Shown piece after piece: positions 1 to 10,490 of a stretch of 56,781 nucleotides of DNA. The stretch's first letter is position 1; each line of letters begins with the position of its first letter. Position numbers and translations under genes: made by a program. The DNA lies in contig JAILRQ010000005.1 of the NCBI GenBank assembly GCA_024698125.1, forward strand, positions 1 to 56,781, in the 5' to 3' direction. The DNA is from Acholeplasmatales bacterium (lineage in GTDB: Bacteria; Bacillota_I; Bacilli_A; Acholeplasmatales; Anaeroplasmataceae). Under the pieces are notes generated by a model. That model saw only the letters and a list, made by a program, of their open reading frames with translations, did no database searches and was not told the origin of the DNA.

Positions 1-111
1 TTTTTTGTATTTTGTATAATTAACATATTTTTTATAATATTTAAGCAATATTCTAGACTTTAAATATTTTTATGCTAAAATTAAGATATAAGTTATAAAT
101 AGGAGATTGAA

Positions 112-687
112 TTGCGTATGAAAATAACAGGAAATGAGGACTTAAGAGTCCAAAGAACAATGTCTTCAATTAGGGAGGCTTTTGAAAAGCTTATTGTTGA
201 CACTGATTTTGAAAGAATGGATGTTAAGGTTTTATGTCAAGAGGCCATGATTAACCCTAAAACATTCTACCGTTATTATAATGGGCTAGATGATCTATTA
301 ATCGAGATTCAACAGGAAATGGCTGAGGAGTTTATAAAGCTTGTATCTAAACATAAGCTTCCAGAGGAGTTTGACAAGCTTAATAGAGATTTCTTTACTG
401 CATTATCTTTAATGGGAATTACTTATGAAAGAATTCTTATGTCTGGTAATTTTGGGTATACTAGATTTAAGGCTATTTCTAAGGTGTTAGATGCTGTTTT
501 TAAGGATAATAATCAATACAATGCCTTAGATACATTTAAGAAGGAAGTACTAATTAACTTTATGAATACTACGTCTCTTGATATTTATCGTAAGTGGGTT
601 GATGAGGGAAAGAAGATTCCACTTAAGGATATTATTGATATGTCAAATGCCTTAATGCAATCAGGTATGAAGGGATTTATTGAGTAA
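112..687 (+). CDS. TetR/AcrR family transcriptional regulator
   Basis: N-terminal TetR-like HTH (TMSSIREAFEKLIVDTDFERMDVKVLCQEAMINPKTFYRYYNGLDDLL); terminator hairpin follows. Confidence 0.8.
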   Translation: MRMKITGNEDLRVQRTMSSIREAFEKLIVDTDFERMDVKVLCQEAMINPKTFYRYYNGLDDLLIEIQQEMAEEFIKLVSKHKLPEEFDKLNRDFFTALSLMGITYERILMSGNFGYTRFKAISKVLDAVFKDNNQYNALDTFKKEVLINFMNTTSLDIYRKWVDEGKKIPLKDIIDMSNALMQSGMKGFIE

Positions 688-712
688 GAGGATTTATATC
701 CTCTTTTCTTTA
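686..712 (+). terminator. Rho-independent terminator (AGAGGAT-ttat-ATCCTCT-TTTC)
   Basis: Inverted repeat followed by T-rich tract just after the TetR gene. Confidence 0.7.
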
Positions 713-760
713 TTGCTTTTTTTATTTAATTTTGATATATTAAAACTCGGGTGAAAATAA

Positions 761-2314
761 ATGAGCGTATTAAAGGTTACAGATGTTTCCCATGGATTTG
801 GTGAAAGAACAATTCTAGAGCATGCATCATTCGTTATGCAAAAGGGTGAGCACATTGGACTTGTTGGAGCTAATGGAGAGGGAAAATCTACATTTATTAA
901 TATCATTATGGGAAATATTACCCCAGATGATGGAAAAATTGAATGGAACAAAAGAATAACTAAGGGTTATCTTGATCAATATACAAAGCTTACAGAAGGA
1001 CTTACTATAAAGGAATTCTTAAAGACTGCTTTTTCTCATATGTTTGAGATGGAGCAGGAGATGTATGCCATGTATGATAAAATGGCTACAGCTACTGAAG
1101 AAGAGACAGCAAGTATGCTTGAAGAGATTGGAGAGATTCAATCAGAGCTTGACACCTCAGGATTCTATACAATAGATTCTAAGATTGAAGAGGTTGGTAA
1201 CGGACTTGGTCTTGGTGATATTGGATATGATAAGGATGTAACAGAGCTTTCTGGAGGACAGCGTAGTAAGGTTTTACTTACTAAGCTAATTCTTGAAAAT
1301 CCTATGATTTTAATCCTAGACGAGCCTACTAACTTCCTAGATGAGTCTCATATTAGATGGTTAACTAACTATCTACAAAACTATGAGAATGCCTTCCTTC
1401 TAGTATCTCATGATATTCCTTTCCTTAACAATGTAGTAAATGTTATTTACCACCTTGAGGATGGAAAGCTTACAAGATATAGTGGAAACTATGACTTATT
1501 CCAAAAGCTTCATGCAATAGAGATTGAGCATCAAAATATCGCATATGAGAAGCAACAAAAGGAAATTCAACGTCTTGAAACATTTATTGCTAAGAATAAG
1601 GCTAGAGTTGCCACTACAAATATGGCAAAGTCTAGACAGCGTCAGCTTGATAAAATGGTTATTATAGATAAGGCTTCAGAAAAGGTAAAGCCAAACTTTA
1701 GCTTCAAGGAGGCTAGAGCCTCTGGTAGGTTTGTCATTACCTGTCGTGATCTTGTTATTGGATATGATACACCATTATCAAAGCCACTTAACCTTGTAAT
1801 TGAGCGTGGTCATAAGTATGCTATTCGTGGAGCTAACGGAATTGGAAAGTCTACACTTTTAAAGACAATGCTTGGACTTCAAAAGCCAATTAGTGGTAAG
1901 GTAGAGCTTGATTATAATATTGAGTATGGATATTTCGTACAAGAGGAGAAGTATGATAGAACTACAGCTCATGAGGAGGTATGGAATATGTACCCTTCAA
2001 TGACTAATGCTGAGGTTCGTGGAGCATTAGCTGCTTGTGGACTTACAAAGGATAAGATTGAGTCATTAATGGTTGTATTATCTGGAGGAGAGGCTGCGAA
2101 GGTAAGACTATGTAAGCTTATGCTTAAGGAATGTAATACATTAATCCTAGATGAGCCTACAAACCATCTTGATGTTTTAGCAAAGGAAGCCTTAAAGGAG
2201 GCTGTACAAAACTTCAAGGGAACAGTAATTTTAGTATCACATGAGCCTGAATTCTATGAGGGAGTAGTAGATACAATTCTTAATGCTGAGGAATGGACAA
2301 CTAAGATTGTTTAA
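761..2314 (+). CDS. ABC-F family ATP-binding protein (two ATPase domains)
   Basis: Two Walker A (GANGEGKST, GANGIGKST), two LSGG (ELSGGQRSK, VLSGGEAAK), two LILDEPTN motifs, no TM segments. Confidence 0.95.
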   Translation: MSVLKVTDVSHGFGERTILEHASFVMQKGEHIGLVGANGEGKSTFINIIMGNITPDDGKIEWNKRITKGYLDQYTKLTEGLTIKEFLKTAFSHMFEMEQEMYAMYDKMATATEEETASMLEEIGEIQSELDTSGFYTIDSKIEEVGNGLGLGDIGYDKDVTELSGGQRSKVLLTKLILENPMILILDEPTNFLDESHIRWLTNYLQNYENAFLLVSHDIPFLNNVVNVIYHLEDGKLTRYSGNYDLFQKLHAIEIEHQNIAYEKQQKEIQRLETFIAKNKARVATTNMAKSRQRQLDKMVIIDKASEKVKPNFSFKEARASGRFVITCRDLVIGYDTPLSKPLNLVIERGHKYAIRGANGIGKSTLLKTMLGLQKPISGKVELDYNIEYGYFVQEEKYDRTTAHEEVWNMYPSMTNAEVRGALAACGLTKDKIESLMVVLSGGEAAKVRLCKLMLKECNTLILDEPTNHLDVLAKEALKEAVQNFKGTVILVSHEPEFYEGVVDTILNAEEWTTKIV

Positions 2315-2321
2315 ATAAAAT

Positions 2322-2353
2322 GCGGGGAATTTTAATAATTCCTCGTTTTTTTG
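2322..2353 (+). terminator. Rho-independent terminator
   Basis: CGGGGAATT-ttaat-AATTCCTCG followed by TTTTTTT. Confidence 0.75.
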
Positions 2354-2425
2354 TATAAAAGTAAAGCGCTATCTTGAATTATTTTGACAAAATTTATATA
2401 ATAGGTTATATATATTTTTTAAGGA

Positions 2426-3439
2426 GTGGAAAAGAAAATGAATAAAAGAAAATTATTAGGTTGTGCTGCAATGGCAGCTCTTGCAACCGTAGCATTAGCA
2501 TCATGTGGATCAAATGCAGATTATGAGGTTGGTATTCTTCAATACGCAACACATACAGCCCTAGGAAAGGCAACAGATGGATTTAAGCAAGCATTAAAGG
2601 ATAAACTTCCTGAAGGAGATACTATTAAGTTTACTGTAAAGAATCCAGAGGGAGACGCTTCAACTATGCTTACAATGGCAAATACACTTGTAAGAAATAG
2701 TGATTTAGTCCTTGGAAATGCAACACCAGCTGCAACTCAGCTAGTATCAAGTGCTGCAACAGAAGGAAAGACTGATTTACCTATTTTATTTACATCAGTT
2801 ACTGATCCAGTTTCAGCTGGTCTTGTTACTGCATGGAGTGGTTCAACTCATACTGAGAATGTAACAGGTACATCAGATATTAACCCAATTGAGGCTCAAG
2901 CTGATTTAATCTTTGATTATGATTCAACTGTTGATAAGATTGGATTCTTATATAATATATCAGAGACTAACTCACAGGTTCAATGTGAGGCATTCACTGA
3001 GTATCTAACTGCAAATTATCAATCTTGCACAACTGAGACTGAAACAGTATCAGAGCAATCTCAAATTTCATCAGCAGTAACTAAGCTTATTAATGATGGA
3101 TGTGATGCAATTTATCTTCCAACAGATAACCTAATGGCATCAAATATTACAACTATTACAAATGTAACTAACCCAGCAAAGGTTCCAGTTTACTGTGGAG
3201 AAAGTGGAATGGTTGAAAATGGAGGAACTATGTCTCTTTCAATTTCATACTATGAGCTTGGATATACAACAGGAGAGCAAGCAGCAGAGATTCTATTTAA
3301 TGGAAAGTCTGCAAAGGATGTAGATGTAGTTGCTCAAACTGATGCATCTAAGATGGAGTTTGCTTATAATAGTGATGCAATGACTGCAATGAGTCTAACA
3401 TTCACTTCTGATTTTAAGACAAAGTATAACATTGCATAA
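2426..3439 (+). CDS. ABC transporter substrate-binding lipoprotein (COG2984/TrpX-like)
   Basis: Signal peptide with lipobox (LASC), family-like motif VGILQYATHTALGKATDGFKQAL; adjacent permease/ATPase gene. Confidence 0.85.
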   Translation: MEKKMNKRKLLGCAAMAALATVALASCGSNADYEVGILQYATHTALGKATDGFKQALKDKLPEGDTIKFTVKNPEGDASTMLTMANTLVRNSDLVLGNATPAATQLVSSAATEGKTDLPILFTSVTDPVSAGLVTAWSGSTHTENVTGTSDINPIEAQADLIFDYDSTVDKIGFLYNISETNSQVQCEAFTEYLTANYQSCTTETETVSEQSQISSAVTKLINDGCDAIYLPTDNLMASNITTITNVTNPAKVPVYCGESGMVENGGTMSLSISYYELGYTTGEQAAEILFNGKSAKDVDVVAQTDASKMEFAYNSDAMTAMSLTFTSDFKTKYNIA

Positions 3440-3456
3440 TTAAAGGAGTAATTTTT

Positions 3457-5331
3457 ATGGATATTATATTAGATACTCTAATGTATGGTATTCCATATGC
3501 AATTCTTGCACTTGGAGTATTCATATCTTATAGAGTACTAGATTTTGCTGACCTATCATGTGAGGGAACTTACGTTTTAGGTGCTGCAACATCACTTGTT
3601 ATGATAGCTAATGGTAACAATGCGATTATTGCCACAATAGTAGGAGTAATTGCAGGAGCCCTTGGTGGACTCATAACCGGACTATTAAATACAAAGCTTA
3701 AGATAAATGGACTTCTTGCAGGTATTATTACCTTAACAGCATGCTTCTCAATAAATCTAGTTATCTTTGGTATAACTAAGGGAGAATCATTCTCTTGGTC
3801 TGATACATATAACTCATTTAGAACATTAAAGGTATCAACTGGAGATGATCCTACTATATTTAGCTTCTTTGGTGGGCTATTTAGTATAAGAAAGTATGGA
3901 TTAATATTAGAACTTGCAATAATCCTTGCAGCTATAATTGGAATTTTATACGCATTCTTTGGTACTGAGGTTGGAATGAGTATGCGTGCTGCTGGAATGA
4001 ATAAGAAGATGGCACGTACACAAGGAATCAATACAGATTTCTATGTTATTATTGGACTTATGATTTCTAATGGATTAATTGCCCTTGCGGGTTCACTTGG
4101 AGCACAGCGTGACTATACAGTATCATCTGTATCAGGAACTGGTATGATTGTCATTGGACTTGCATCAATTATCATTGGAGAGGCTTTATTTGGAAAGAGA
4201 TCATTTATAAATTGGTTAATTTCTGTAGCCTTTGGAGCAATTGTTTATTACCTAATCATTGCAGTTGCTCTATATTTAGGATTCCCATCACATCTATTAA
4301 AGGTATTATATGCAATTTTAATTGTAATAATTCTTGCAATTGGATTTGTTAAGGAAAAATATCATTTTGAGTTTAATATATTTGGAAGAATTAAGAACGC
4401 TATATTTAAGAAGAAGAACACTGACACAGCTATCGAAGAGATGCGTGAAAGTGAGGATATAACTCTTGATACTGCTGAGGTTGCACAAGAGCTATCTCAA
4501 ATAGCAGTTGCTCCTGAGGCAGAAGCTAATACTGGTGCTTCAATGCTTGAGGTAAGAAATGCTACTAAGGTATTTAACCGTAGTGGAAATAAGGAAGATG
4601 TTAAGGTTGCCTTAAATGATATGTCTATTGATATCAAGGATGGTGAGTTTGTCACTATTATTGGAGGAAATGGATCTGGTAAGTCAACTTTCTTCAACTG
4701 CGTTTCTGGAGTATATAAGCTTGAAGAGGGACAAATATTTATTAATGGTAAGGATGTAACAAAGACTCCTGAATATCTAAGAGCTCGTTACATTGGACGT
4801 GTTGCACAGGATCCATATCAAGGAACTGCTCAAAACATGTCAATTCTTGAAAACCTATCTATTGCCTCTCGTCGTAATAGAATGAAGACCTTAAAGTGGG
4901 GATTTAATGCTAAGAATACTGAAAAGTATAAGGATTTATTAAAGCCATTAAATCTTGGTCTTGAGCGAAGAATGGGAACTAAGATTGGATTACTATCTGG
5001 AGGACAAAGACAAGCAGTTACTCTACTAATGGCAACTCTTGAGCGTCCTGATGTATTATTCCTTGATGAGCATACCGCAGCCCTAGACCCTAAGACAGCA
5101 AAGACTGTACTAGAGCTTACTGAGCATATTGTAAGAACTAATCGTCTAACTACAGTTATGGTTACACATAACATGAAGGATGCCATTAAGTATGGTGATA
5201 GACTATTAATGTTTAATAATGGTAAGTGTATATATGATGTTTCTGGTGAGGAAAAGAAGAACCTTACAGTTGAGGCATTATTAAAGAAGTTTGAAAACGT
5301 TGAGTTTACAGACAAGGATATTTTAGGATAA
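3457..5331 (+). CDS. ABC transporter permease-ATPase fusion protein
   Basis: N-terminal ~300 aa multi-TM branched-chain-aa-type permease; C-terminal ATPase with GGNGSGKST, LSGGQRQAVTLLMA, VLFLDEHTAALDP. Confidence 0.9.
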   Translation: MDIILDTLMYGIPYAILALGVFISYRVLDFADLSCEGTYVLGAATSLVMIANGNNAIIATIVGVIAGALGGLITGLLNTKLKINGLLAGIITLTACFSINLVIFGITKGESFSWSDTYNSFRTLKVSTGDDPTIFSFFGGLFSIRKYGLILELAIILAAIIGILYAFFGTEVGMSMRAAGMNKKMARTQGINTDFYVIIGLMISNGLIALAGSLGAQRDYTVSSVSGTGMIVIGLASIIIGEALFGKRSFINWLISVAFGAIVYYLIIAVALYLGFPSHLLKVLYAILIVIILAIGFVKEKYHFEFNIFGRIKNAIFKKKNTDTAIEEMRESEDITLDTAEVAQELSQIAVAPEAEANTGASMLEVRNATKVFNRSGNKEDVKVALNDMSIDIKDGEFVTIIGGNGSGKSTFFNCVSGVYKLEEGQIFINGKDVTKTPEYLRARYIGRVAQDPYQGTAQNMSILENLSIASRRNRMKTLKWGFNAKNTEKYKDLLKPLNLGLERRMGTKIGLLSGGQRQAVTLLMATLERPDVLFLDEHTAALDPKTAKTVLELTEHIVRTNRLTTVMVTHNMKDAIKYGDRLLMFNNGKCIYDVSGEEKKNLTVEALLKKFENVEFTDKDILG

Positions 5332-5336
5332 GAATT

Positions 5337-5366
5337 AAGGATGTACTAAGTACATCCTTTTCTTTA
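5337..5366 (+). terminator. Rho-independent terminator
   Basis: AAGGATGTAC-taa-GTACATCCTTTTC. Confidence 0.75.
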
Positions 5367-5448
5367 ATAATAAAAAATAATTAAAAATAATTATTGCAAT
5401 ATAATATATTATGGAGTATGATTATAGTAGCAGAGGAGAGGTTAGTAT

Positions 5449-6153
5449 ATGCTAGAAATTAAGGATTTAAATCACACATACCAGGATGGTAAGGTTGCTA
5501 TTAAGAATATCAATCTTACTGTTGAAAATGGGGACATCTTTGGATTTGTTGGTCCAAATGGTGCAGGTAAGTCAACAACAATCAAGGCTATTGTAGGAAT
5601 TCTTCCTTATACTTCAGGTTCTATTTTGGTAAATGGTAAGGATGTATTAAGGGATTCACTAGAGGTTAAAAAGGAAATAGCCTATATTCCTGATAATCCA
5701 GATTTATATGAAGGATTAACAGGTATTCAATATTTAAACTTTATAGCTGATGTCTATAACGTAGGTGAGGTAAGAGAGGAGCTTATTAATAAATACGCAT
5801 CTTTATTTGAAATAAAGGATGACCTATTAAAGCTTATAAAATCTTATTCTCATGGAATGAGACAAAAGCTTGCAATAATTTCAGCCCTAATTCATAAGCC
5901 AAAGCTTATAATTATGGATGAGCCATTTGTAGGACTAGATCCAAAGGCTACATTCCAAATTAAGGAATTATTAAAGGAGCTATCAGAGGAAGGTTGCTCA
6001 ATATTCTTCTCAAGCCACGTACTTGAGGTAGTAGAAAAGCTATGTAATAAGGTTGCTATTATAAGCAATGGAGAAATAAAGGTAAATGGAAGAGTTGAGG
6101 ATATAATTGGAAATGAATCCCTTGAGGATCTATTTATGGAGATTGCAGGATAA
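5449..6153 (+). CDS. ABC transporter ATP-binding protein
   Basis: GPNGAGKSTT, YSHGMRQKLAI, LIIMDEPFVGLDP. Confidence 0.93.
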   Translation: MLEIKDLNHTYQDGKVAIKNINLTVENGDIFGFVGPNGAGKSTTIKAIVGILPYTSGSILVNGKDVLRDSLEVKKEIAYIPDNPDLYEGLTGIQYLNFIADVYNVGEVREELINKYASLFEIKDDLLKLIKSYSHGMRQKLAIISALIHKPKLIIMDEPFVGLDPKATFQIKELLKELSEEGCSIFFSSHVLEVVEKLCNKVAIISNGEIKVNGRVEDIIGNESLEDLFMEIAG

Positions 6154-7730
6154 TGAAGGAATTTCTATTATTATGTAAGATTCAATTCCTACAGCAAATA
6201 AATCAGGTAAGAAGAAATAAGGTATCAGCTACTGGAAATATTATATTTACAGTATTTATTGCACTTTTATTCATTGCCGTATCTGTTATTTTTAATATAG
6301 GAATATATGATGTAATGGCAGTTACTGGAATGCTTGATAAGTTCCTGCTTGTTGTCTCATCACTTGCATTAATCCTTATAATCTCAACATCAGCCCTTAG
6401 AGTAAAGGGAACCCTTTATGGAAATAAGGATTATAATTTATTAAAAACTCTTCCAATTAAAAATAAATCAATTATATCATTTAAGCTCTTAGATATTTAT
6501 GTGGCAGAGGTTAAGTTCTCACTTGTATTTATCCTACCTGCCCTAGGAGTATTAATTTATCATGATGCTTATACAATATATAGTATTTTAGGTGGAATAG
6601 AATTAGCCTTCCTTCTACCAATACTTCCAATCCTATTCTTTGCAGTAGTAGGATTACTTTTAAGCCTTATATTTGATAGAATGCGTTTCTCACAGATTAT
6701 TACTGTAATATTAAACCTAGCATTAATCATAGGTATTTATCTTTTAATTTACCTTCCAGGTAATGATACCCAAAAGAGTAATACATACATAAGAATATAT
6801 GATGCAGTTAAATATGTAGATCCAGTATTATTCATTTCATCAAAGGGACTTGAGGGAAGCCTTCTTTATACATTTGGCTTTTTAGGAATTAATATTTTAT
6901 TAATTATAATATCAATTGTATTGTTTGCCTTAACATATGATAAGGTAAATATGGCTATTGAATCAAGAACTGCCAAGAAGGCAGGTCATATGGAATATAA
7001 GTCATCAAATGCCTTTAAGGGATTATTTAAGATTCAAATGAGAAGAATTACATCATCTCATAATATCTTACTTAATCTATTAATGGGACCAGTAATGGCA
7101 GTCCTTGTTATGGTTATAATGTATTTCTCATTCCAAAATGGAGCAGAGGAAGCAGGAGGAGAAGTTCCAGCTATTTCAGGGATTCTTGCGACAATCTTCT
7201 TGATGTATCCAGTCTTGCTTTTAGGAATTACTCCATATTCATCATTTTCAATATCTATTGAGGGTGAATCATTCTGGATTCTAAAGGTTTTACCACTATC
7301 TACTTCAGATATCTTTAAGTCAAAGATTATACCTTCTCTAATATTTTCAATTCCTGGTGCTATTTTAGCGCCAATTGTTGGAGGATTTATTTATGATGTA
7401 GGATATCCTGAAATTGGTTGTGCCATAACAGTATATGTCTTATATACAATATTATTTGTATACCTAGGATTACTATTTAATCTACAAAAGGCTAATATTC
7501 ATTATAAGAATGAAACAGAGGCTATAAAGAAGGGATCTAGTGCTATTAAGTGCCTTGGATTTGGATTTATTATTTTAATCCTAATGCTAGTCCTTCTTGG
7601 AGTATTTGAGTATTTCTTAAGCGTTTATTATGCCTACATAATTATTGATGTATGCCTGCTTGCAGGAATACTATTAATTAAATATTTCCTAGATAAAAAT
7701 GGTGAAAGATATTTAAAGGCCGTATTTTAA
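6153..7730 (+). CDS. ABC-2 type transporter permease
   Basis: 525 aa multi-TM protein, 1-nt overlap with preceding ATPase gene. Confidence 0.85.
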   Translation: MKEFLLLCKIQFLQQINQVRRNKVSATGNIIFTVFIALLFIAVSVIFNIGIYDVMAVTGMLDKFLLVVSSLALILIISTSALRVKGTLYGNKDYNLLKTLPIKNKSIISFKLLDIYVAEVKFSLVFILPALGVLIYHDAYTIYSILGGIELAFLLPILPILFFAVVGLLLSLIFDRMRFSQIITVILNLALIIGIYLLIYLPGNDTQKSNTYIRIYDAVKYVDPVLFISSKGLEGSLLYTFGFLGINILLIIISIVLFALTYDKVNMAIESRTAKKAGHMEYKSSNAFKGLFKIQMRRITSSHNILLNLLMGPVMAVLVMVIMYFSFQNGAEEAGGEVPAISGILATIFLMYPVLLLGITPYSSFSISIEGESFWILKVLPLSTSDIFKSKIIPSLIFSIPGAILAPIVGGFIYDVGYPEIGCAITVYVLYTILFVYLGLLFNLQKANIHYKNETEAIKKGSSAIKCLGFGFIILILMLVLLGVFEYFLSVYYAYIIIDVCLLAGILLIKYFLDKNGERYLKAVF

Positions 7731-7760
7731 GATAGAGATTTTTTCTCTATCTTTTTTTAT
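7731..7760 (+). terminator. Rho-independent terminator
   Basis: AGATAGAGA-ttttt-TCTCTATCT-TTTTTT. Confidence 0.75.
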
Positions 7761-7792
7761 TAAATAATAATATAATAGAAAAAGGTGATATT

Positions 7793-9127
7793 ATGTTAGA
7801 GCTAAAATGTATTAGAGAAGATTTTTTTGGAAATGGAATAGTAATCTATAAGGATGAGGAAAAGAAGATACCAGGTCTTATGGAAGGTGAGATTGGTCTT
7901 TTTGAGGCTGTAAAAAATGGTAAGTATACAAACCTACATCTTTTAGAGATTAAGAAGGTATCACCTGATAGAGTAGAGCCTAAGTGCCCTATCTATAAGG
8001 AGTGTGGAGGATGTCAATTCCTTCATACTACATATAATCATGAGCTAAAGATTAAAACAGATTACCTTAAGGACCTCTTTAAAACATCAAGAACTGTAAA
8101 GATATCTGATGTAATCCCAATAGATAGTCCCTTCTCATATAGAGATAAATGTCAGATGACATATAAGCTTTCTAAATCTAAGAAGGTTGTATGTGGATTC
8201 TATGAGGAAAAGAGCCATAAGGTTGTGCCTATTACAAACTGTATGATTCAGTCTGATAAGGCTACTGCCGTAATTGAAGGTATTAATAAGGCCCTAACTA
8301 AGAATAAGATTCAGCCATATGATGAGCATACAGGACGTGGTGTTGTACGTCATGTAGTTATTCGTATTGGTGAGTTTACAAATGAAATAATGGTCTCTCT
8401 TGTAACAAATGGAGAGATGTTCCCAGGAAGAAAGAATGTTGTAACTGACATTCTTAAGCAAAATCTTGGAATTACTACAATCGTTCAAAACTATAACGAT
8501 AGAGATACCTCTATTGTTATGGGAGATAGAGAAAGAGTATTATATGGTCCTGGATTTATTTATGATAAGATTGATGAGTATAAGTTTAAGCTTTCATCAA
8601 AGTCATTCTATCAGGTAAATCCTAATGGAATGAAGAAGCTTTATAAAAAGGCCATAGAAAGCCTTGGAATTAAAAAGACTGATATTGTACTAGATGCCTA
8701 TAGTGGAGTTGGTACAATCGGTATTTTAATGTCTAAGATGGCACGTGAGGTTTATTCAGTGGAGCTTAATAAGGATGCCTATAAGGATGCGATTATTAAT
8801 GCTAAGCTTAATAACATTAAAAATATTAAGTTCTTCAATGAGGACTCTACAAGATTTATTCAAAATCTTGCAAAGAATAGAGTCCATATTGATCTATTAG
8901 TCCTAGATCCTCCAAGAGAGGGATCTACTAAGGAGTTTATTAACGCAGTAGGAGCATTAAAGCCTAAGAAGGTAGTTTATGTTTCATGTGAGCCAAAATC
9001 ACTTCAAAGAGATCTTTATGATTTTACTAAGAATGATTATAAAATAGTATCTATTGACTCTGTAGATATGTTCCCAAGAACATCTAACCTTGAGACCATC
9101 TGTTTACTAAATCGAAAAAACGGCTAG
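7793..9127 (+). CDS. rlmD: 23S rRNA (uracil-5-)-methyltransferase RlmD/RumA family
   Basis: CPIYKECGGCQFLH iron-sulfur motif, DAYSGVGTIGI SAM motif, LDPPREGS and VYVSCEPKSLQRDL motifs. Confidence 0.93.
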   Translation: MLELKCIREDFFGNGIVIYKDEEKKIPGLMEGEIGLFEAVKNGKYTNLHLLEIKKVSPDRVEPKCPIYKECGGCQFLHTTYNHELKIKTDYLKDLFKTSRTVKISDVIPIDSPFSYRDKCQMTYKLSKSKKVVCGFYEEKSHKVVPITNCMIQSDKATAVIEGINKALTKNKIQPYDEHTGRGVVRHVVIRIGEFTNEIMVSLVTNGEMFPGRKNVVTDILKQNLGITTIVQNYNDRDTSIVMGDRERVLYGPGFIYDKIDEYKFKLSSKSFYQVNPNGMKKLYKKAIESLGIKKTDIVLDAYSGVGTIGILMSKMAREVYSVELNKDAYKDAIINAKLNNIKNIKFFNEDSTRFIQNLAKNRVHIDLLVLDPPREGSTKEFINAVGALKPKKVVYVSCEPKSLQRDLYDFTKNDYKIVSIDSVDMFPRTSNLETICLLNRKNG

Positions 9128-9340
9128 AAATAGCAAAAAATACCCAAAAAATGATGATTTTTACCTGGTTTTGAGTAAAGTCATCATTTTTATTTTGCCC
9201 AAATTAAATTGTGCAAAATTAAAAATTTTTGAGAATAGATGGTGTCGTAACCGAACGTGGTAGCAGTATACAAATCAATAAACAAATCAAGTACCTAAGT
9301 TTTAGGGTGCACTTTGATTTGATAAAATATATTTTTATAT

Positions 9341-9369
9341 TTGACAAAATGTTTTATTAATGTTATTAT
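9341..9369 (+). promoter_or_regulatory. Sigma70-type promoter for the XRE/ImmA pair
   Basis: TTGACA (9341-9346), 17 nt, TATTAT (9364-9369). Confidence 0.65.
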
Positions 9370-9389
9370 GTAAGCGTGGTAGCGAACAA

Positions 9390-9414
9390 GATAACGATAA
9401 CGATAACGATAACG
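9390..9414 (+). repeat. GATAAC x4 tandem repeat in the 5' leader of the XRE gene
   Basis: gataacgataacgataacgataacg read directly. Confidence 0.95.
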
Positions 9415-9426
9415 AGGACAGAAACT

Positions 9427-9780
9427 ATGACATTCGCAGAATATTTAAAAGAAAAAAGACAACAAAAAGGATTTACACTACGTGGTTTTGCAGATAAGGT
9501 AGGTATCGCTCCATCATATATGAGTGATATTGAAAAATCTAAGCGTAATGCACCTACTCAAGATATTCTTAATAAAATTGCTGATGTTTTAGAACTTACA
9601 AATGATGAGCAGAATATGCTATTAGATTTAGCTGCCACAGACAAAGATGCAATAGCACAAGATTTAACTAACTATGTAAGTGAAAATTCAGCAGTTAGAG
9701 TAGCTTTAAGAAAGGCTAAAGAGTTAAAGCTCGGAGAGGAAGAGTGGTTGCAGATAATAGAAGAAATGGAAAAGAAGTAA
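9427..9780 (+). CDS. XRE/Cro-family HTH transcriptional regulator (start corrected to internal ATG)
   Basis: MTFAEYLKEKRQQKGFTLRGFADKVGIAPSYMSDIEKSKRNAP HTH; upstream 17 codons are translated tandem repeat. Confidence 0.9.
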   Translation: MTFAEYLKEKRQQKGFTLRGFADKVGIAPSYMSDIEKSKRNAPTQDILNKIADVLELTNDEQNMLLDLAATDKDAIAQDLTNYVSENSAVRVALRKAKELKLGEEEWLQIIEEMEKK

Positions 9781-9794
9781 AAAGGAGATAAAAA

Positions 9795-10490
9795 ATGCGT
9801 TACGTTTATTCAAGAGAGTATTTAGAAGAACAAGCCGAAAAAATCAATATGAAGTATTATCCTGAAAGACTTAAAGAGGTAATACCACTAGATCCATATG
9901 ATTTATTAGAAAGACTAGGACTAGATGTTGAATGGAAGTATATTTCACCAAATGATAGTATATTAGGAATGATATTTTTTGAGGATGGCTACTGGTACGT
10001 ATGGCCATCAGGAAAATATAAGAAAGGCGATATACCTAAATATGAATTTTTCAAAAAAGGGACTGTTGTTATAAATCAAATTCTATTGGATAAAAAAAGT
10101 AATGCGAAAAAAGAAGTCTTTGTATGTAATCATGAAAATATGCATTGGATTAAAGATAAAGATTTCTTTAAAACTAAGGATGCTTCTCCATTACATATTT
10201 GTAATGATGATGCAATGAACAAAACATATTGGAATAATACTATGAGCGATGTAGATATAATTGAAAGACAAAATAACTACTTAAATGCTGCGGTATTAAT
10301 GCCAAGAAATGTAATTAAAAGAGAGTTTTTCAAGAGATTGAGATTTAAGACGATACCATCTGAGCCAATAAACTATGAAGTATATATGAAAAAACACATT
10401 AAAAGCTTGGCGGATGATTATGGATTGAATTTTAGTCCAATCTTATTTAGATTATATGATCTTGGAATTCTAAAAAGAGAAAATAAATAA
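9795..10490 (+). CDS. ImmA/IrrE family metallopeptidase
   Basis: HExxH motif (CNHENMHW) in a ~230 aa protein directly downstream of an XRE regulator. Confidence 0.8.
   Translation: MRYVYSREYLEEQAEKINMKYYPERLKEVIPLDPYDLLERLGLDVEWKYISPNDSILGMIFFEDGYWYVWPSGKYKKGDIPKYEFFKKGTVVINQILLDKKSNAKKEVFVCNHENMHWIKDKDFFKTKDASPLHICNDDAMNKTYWNNTMSDVDIIERQNNYLNAAVLMPRNVIKREFFKRLRFKTIPSEPINYEVYMKKHIKSLADDYGLNFSPILFRLYDLGILKRENK

Noticed and set aside
694-951. Antisense ORFs overlapping strong genes (e.g. 694-951, 3570-4031, 4830-5315, 16436-16676, 22402-22854, 46313-46723, 49756-50178)
   Set aside because: They mirror codon-biased sense genes, show no family motifs, and lack sensible start contexts.
9376-9426. 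N-terminal extension MVANKITITITITRTET of the XRE ORF
   Set aside because: Translated tandem GATAAC repeat upstream of a better ATG (9427) that matches the conserved HTH start; the GTG/ATG upstream overlaps the predicted leader.
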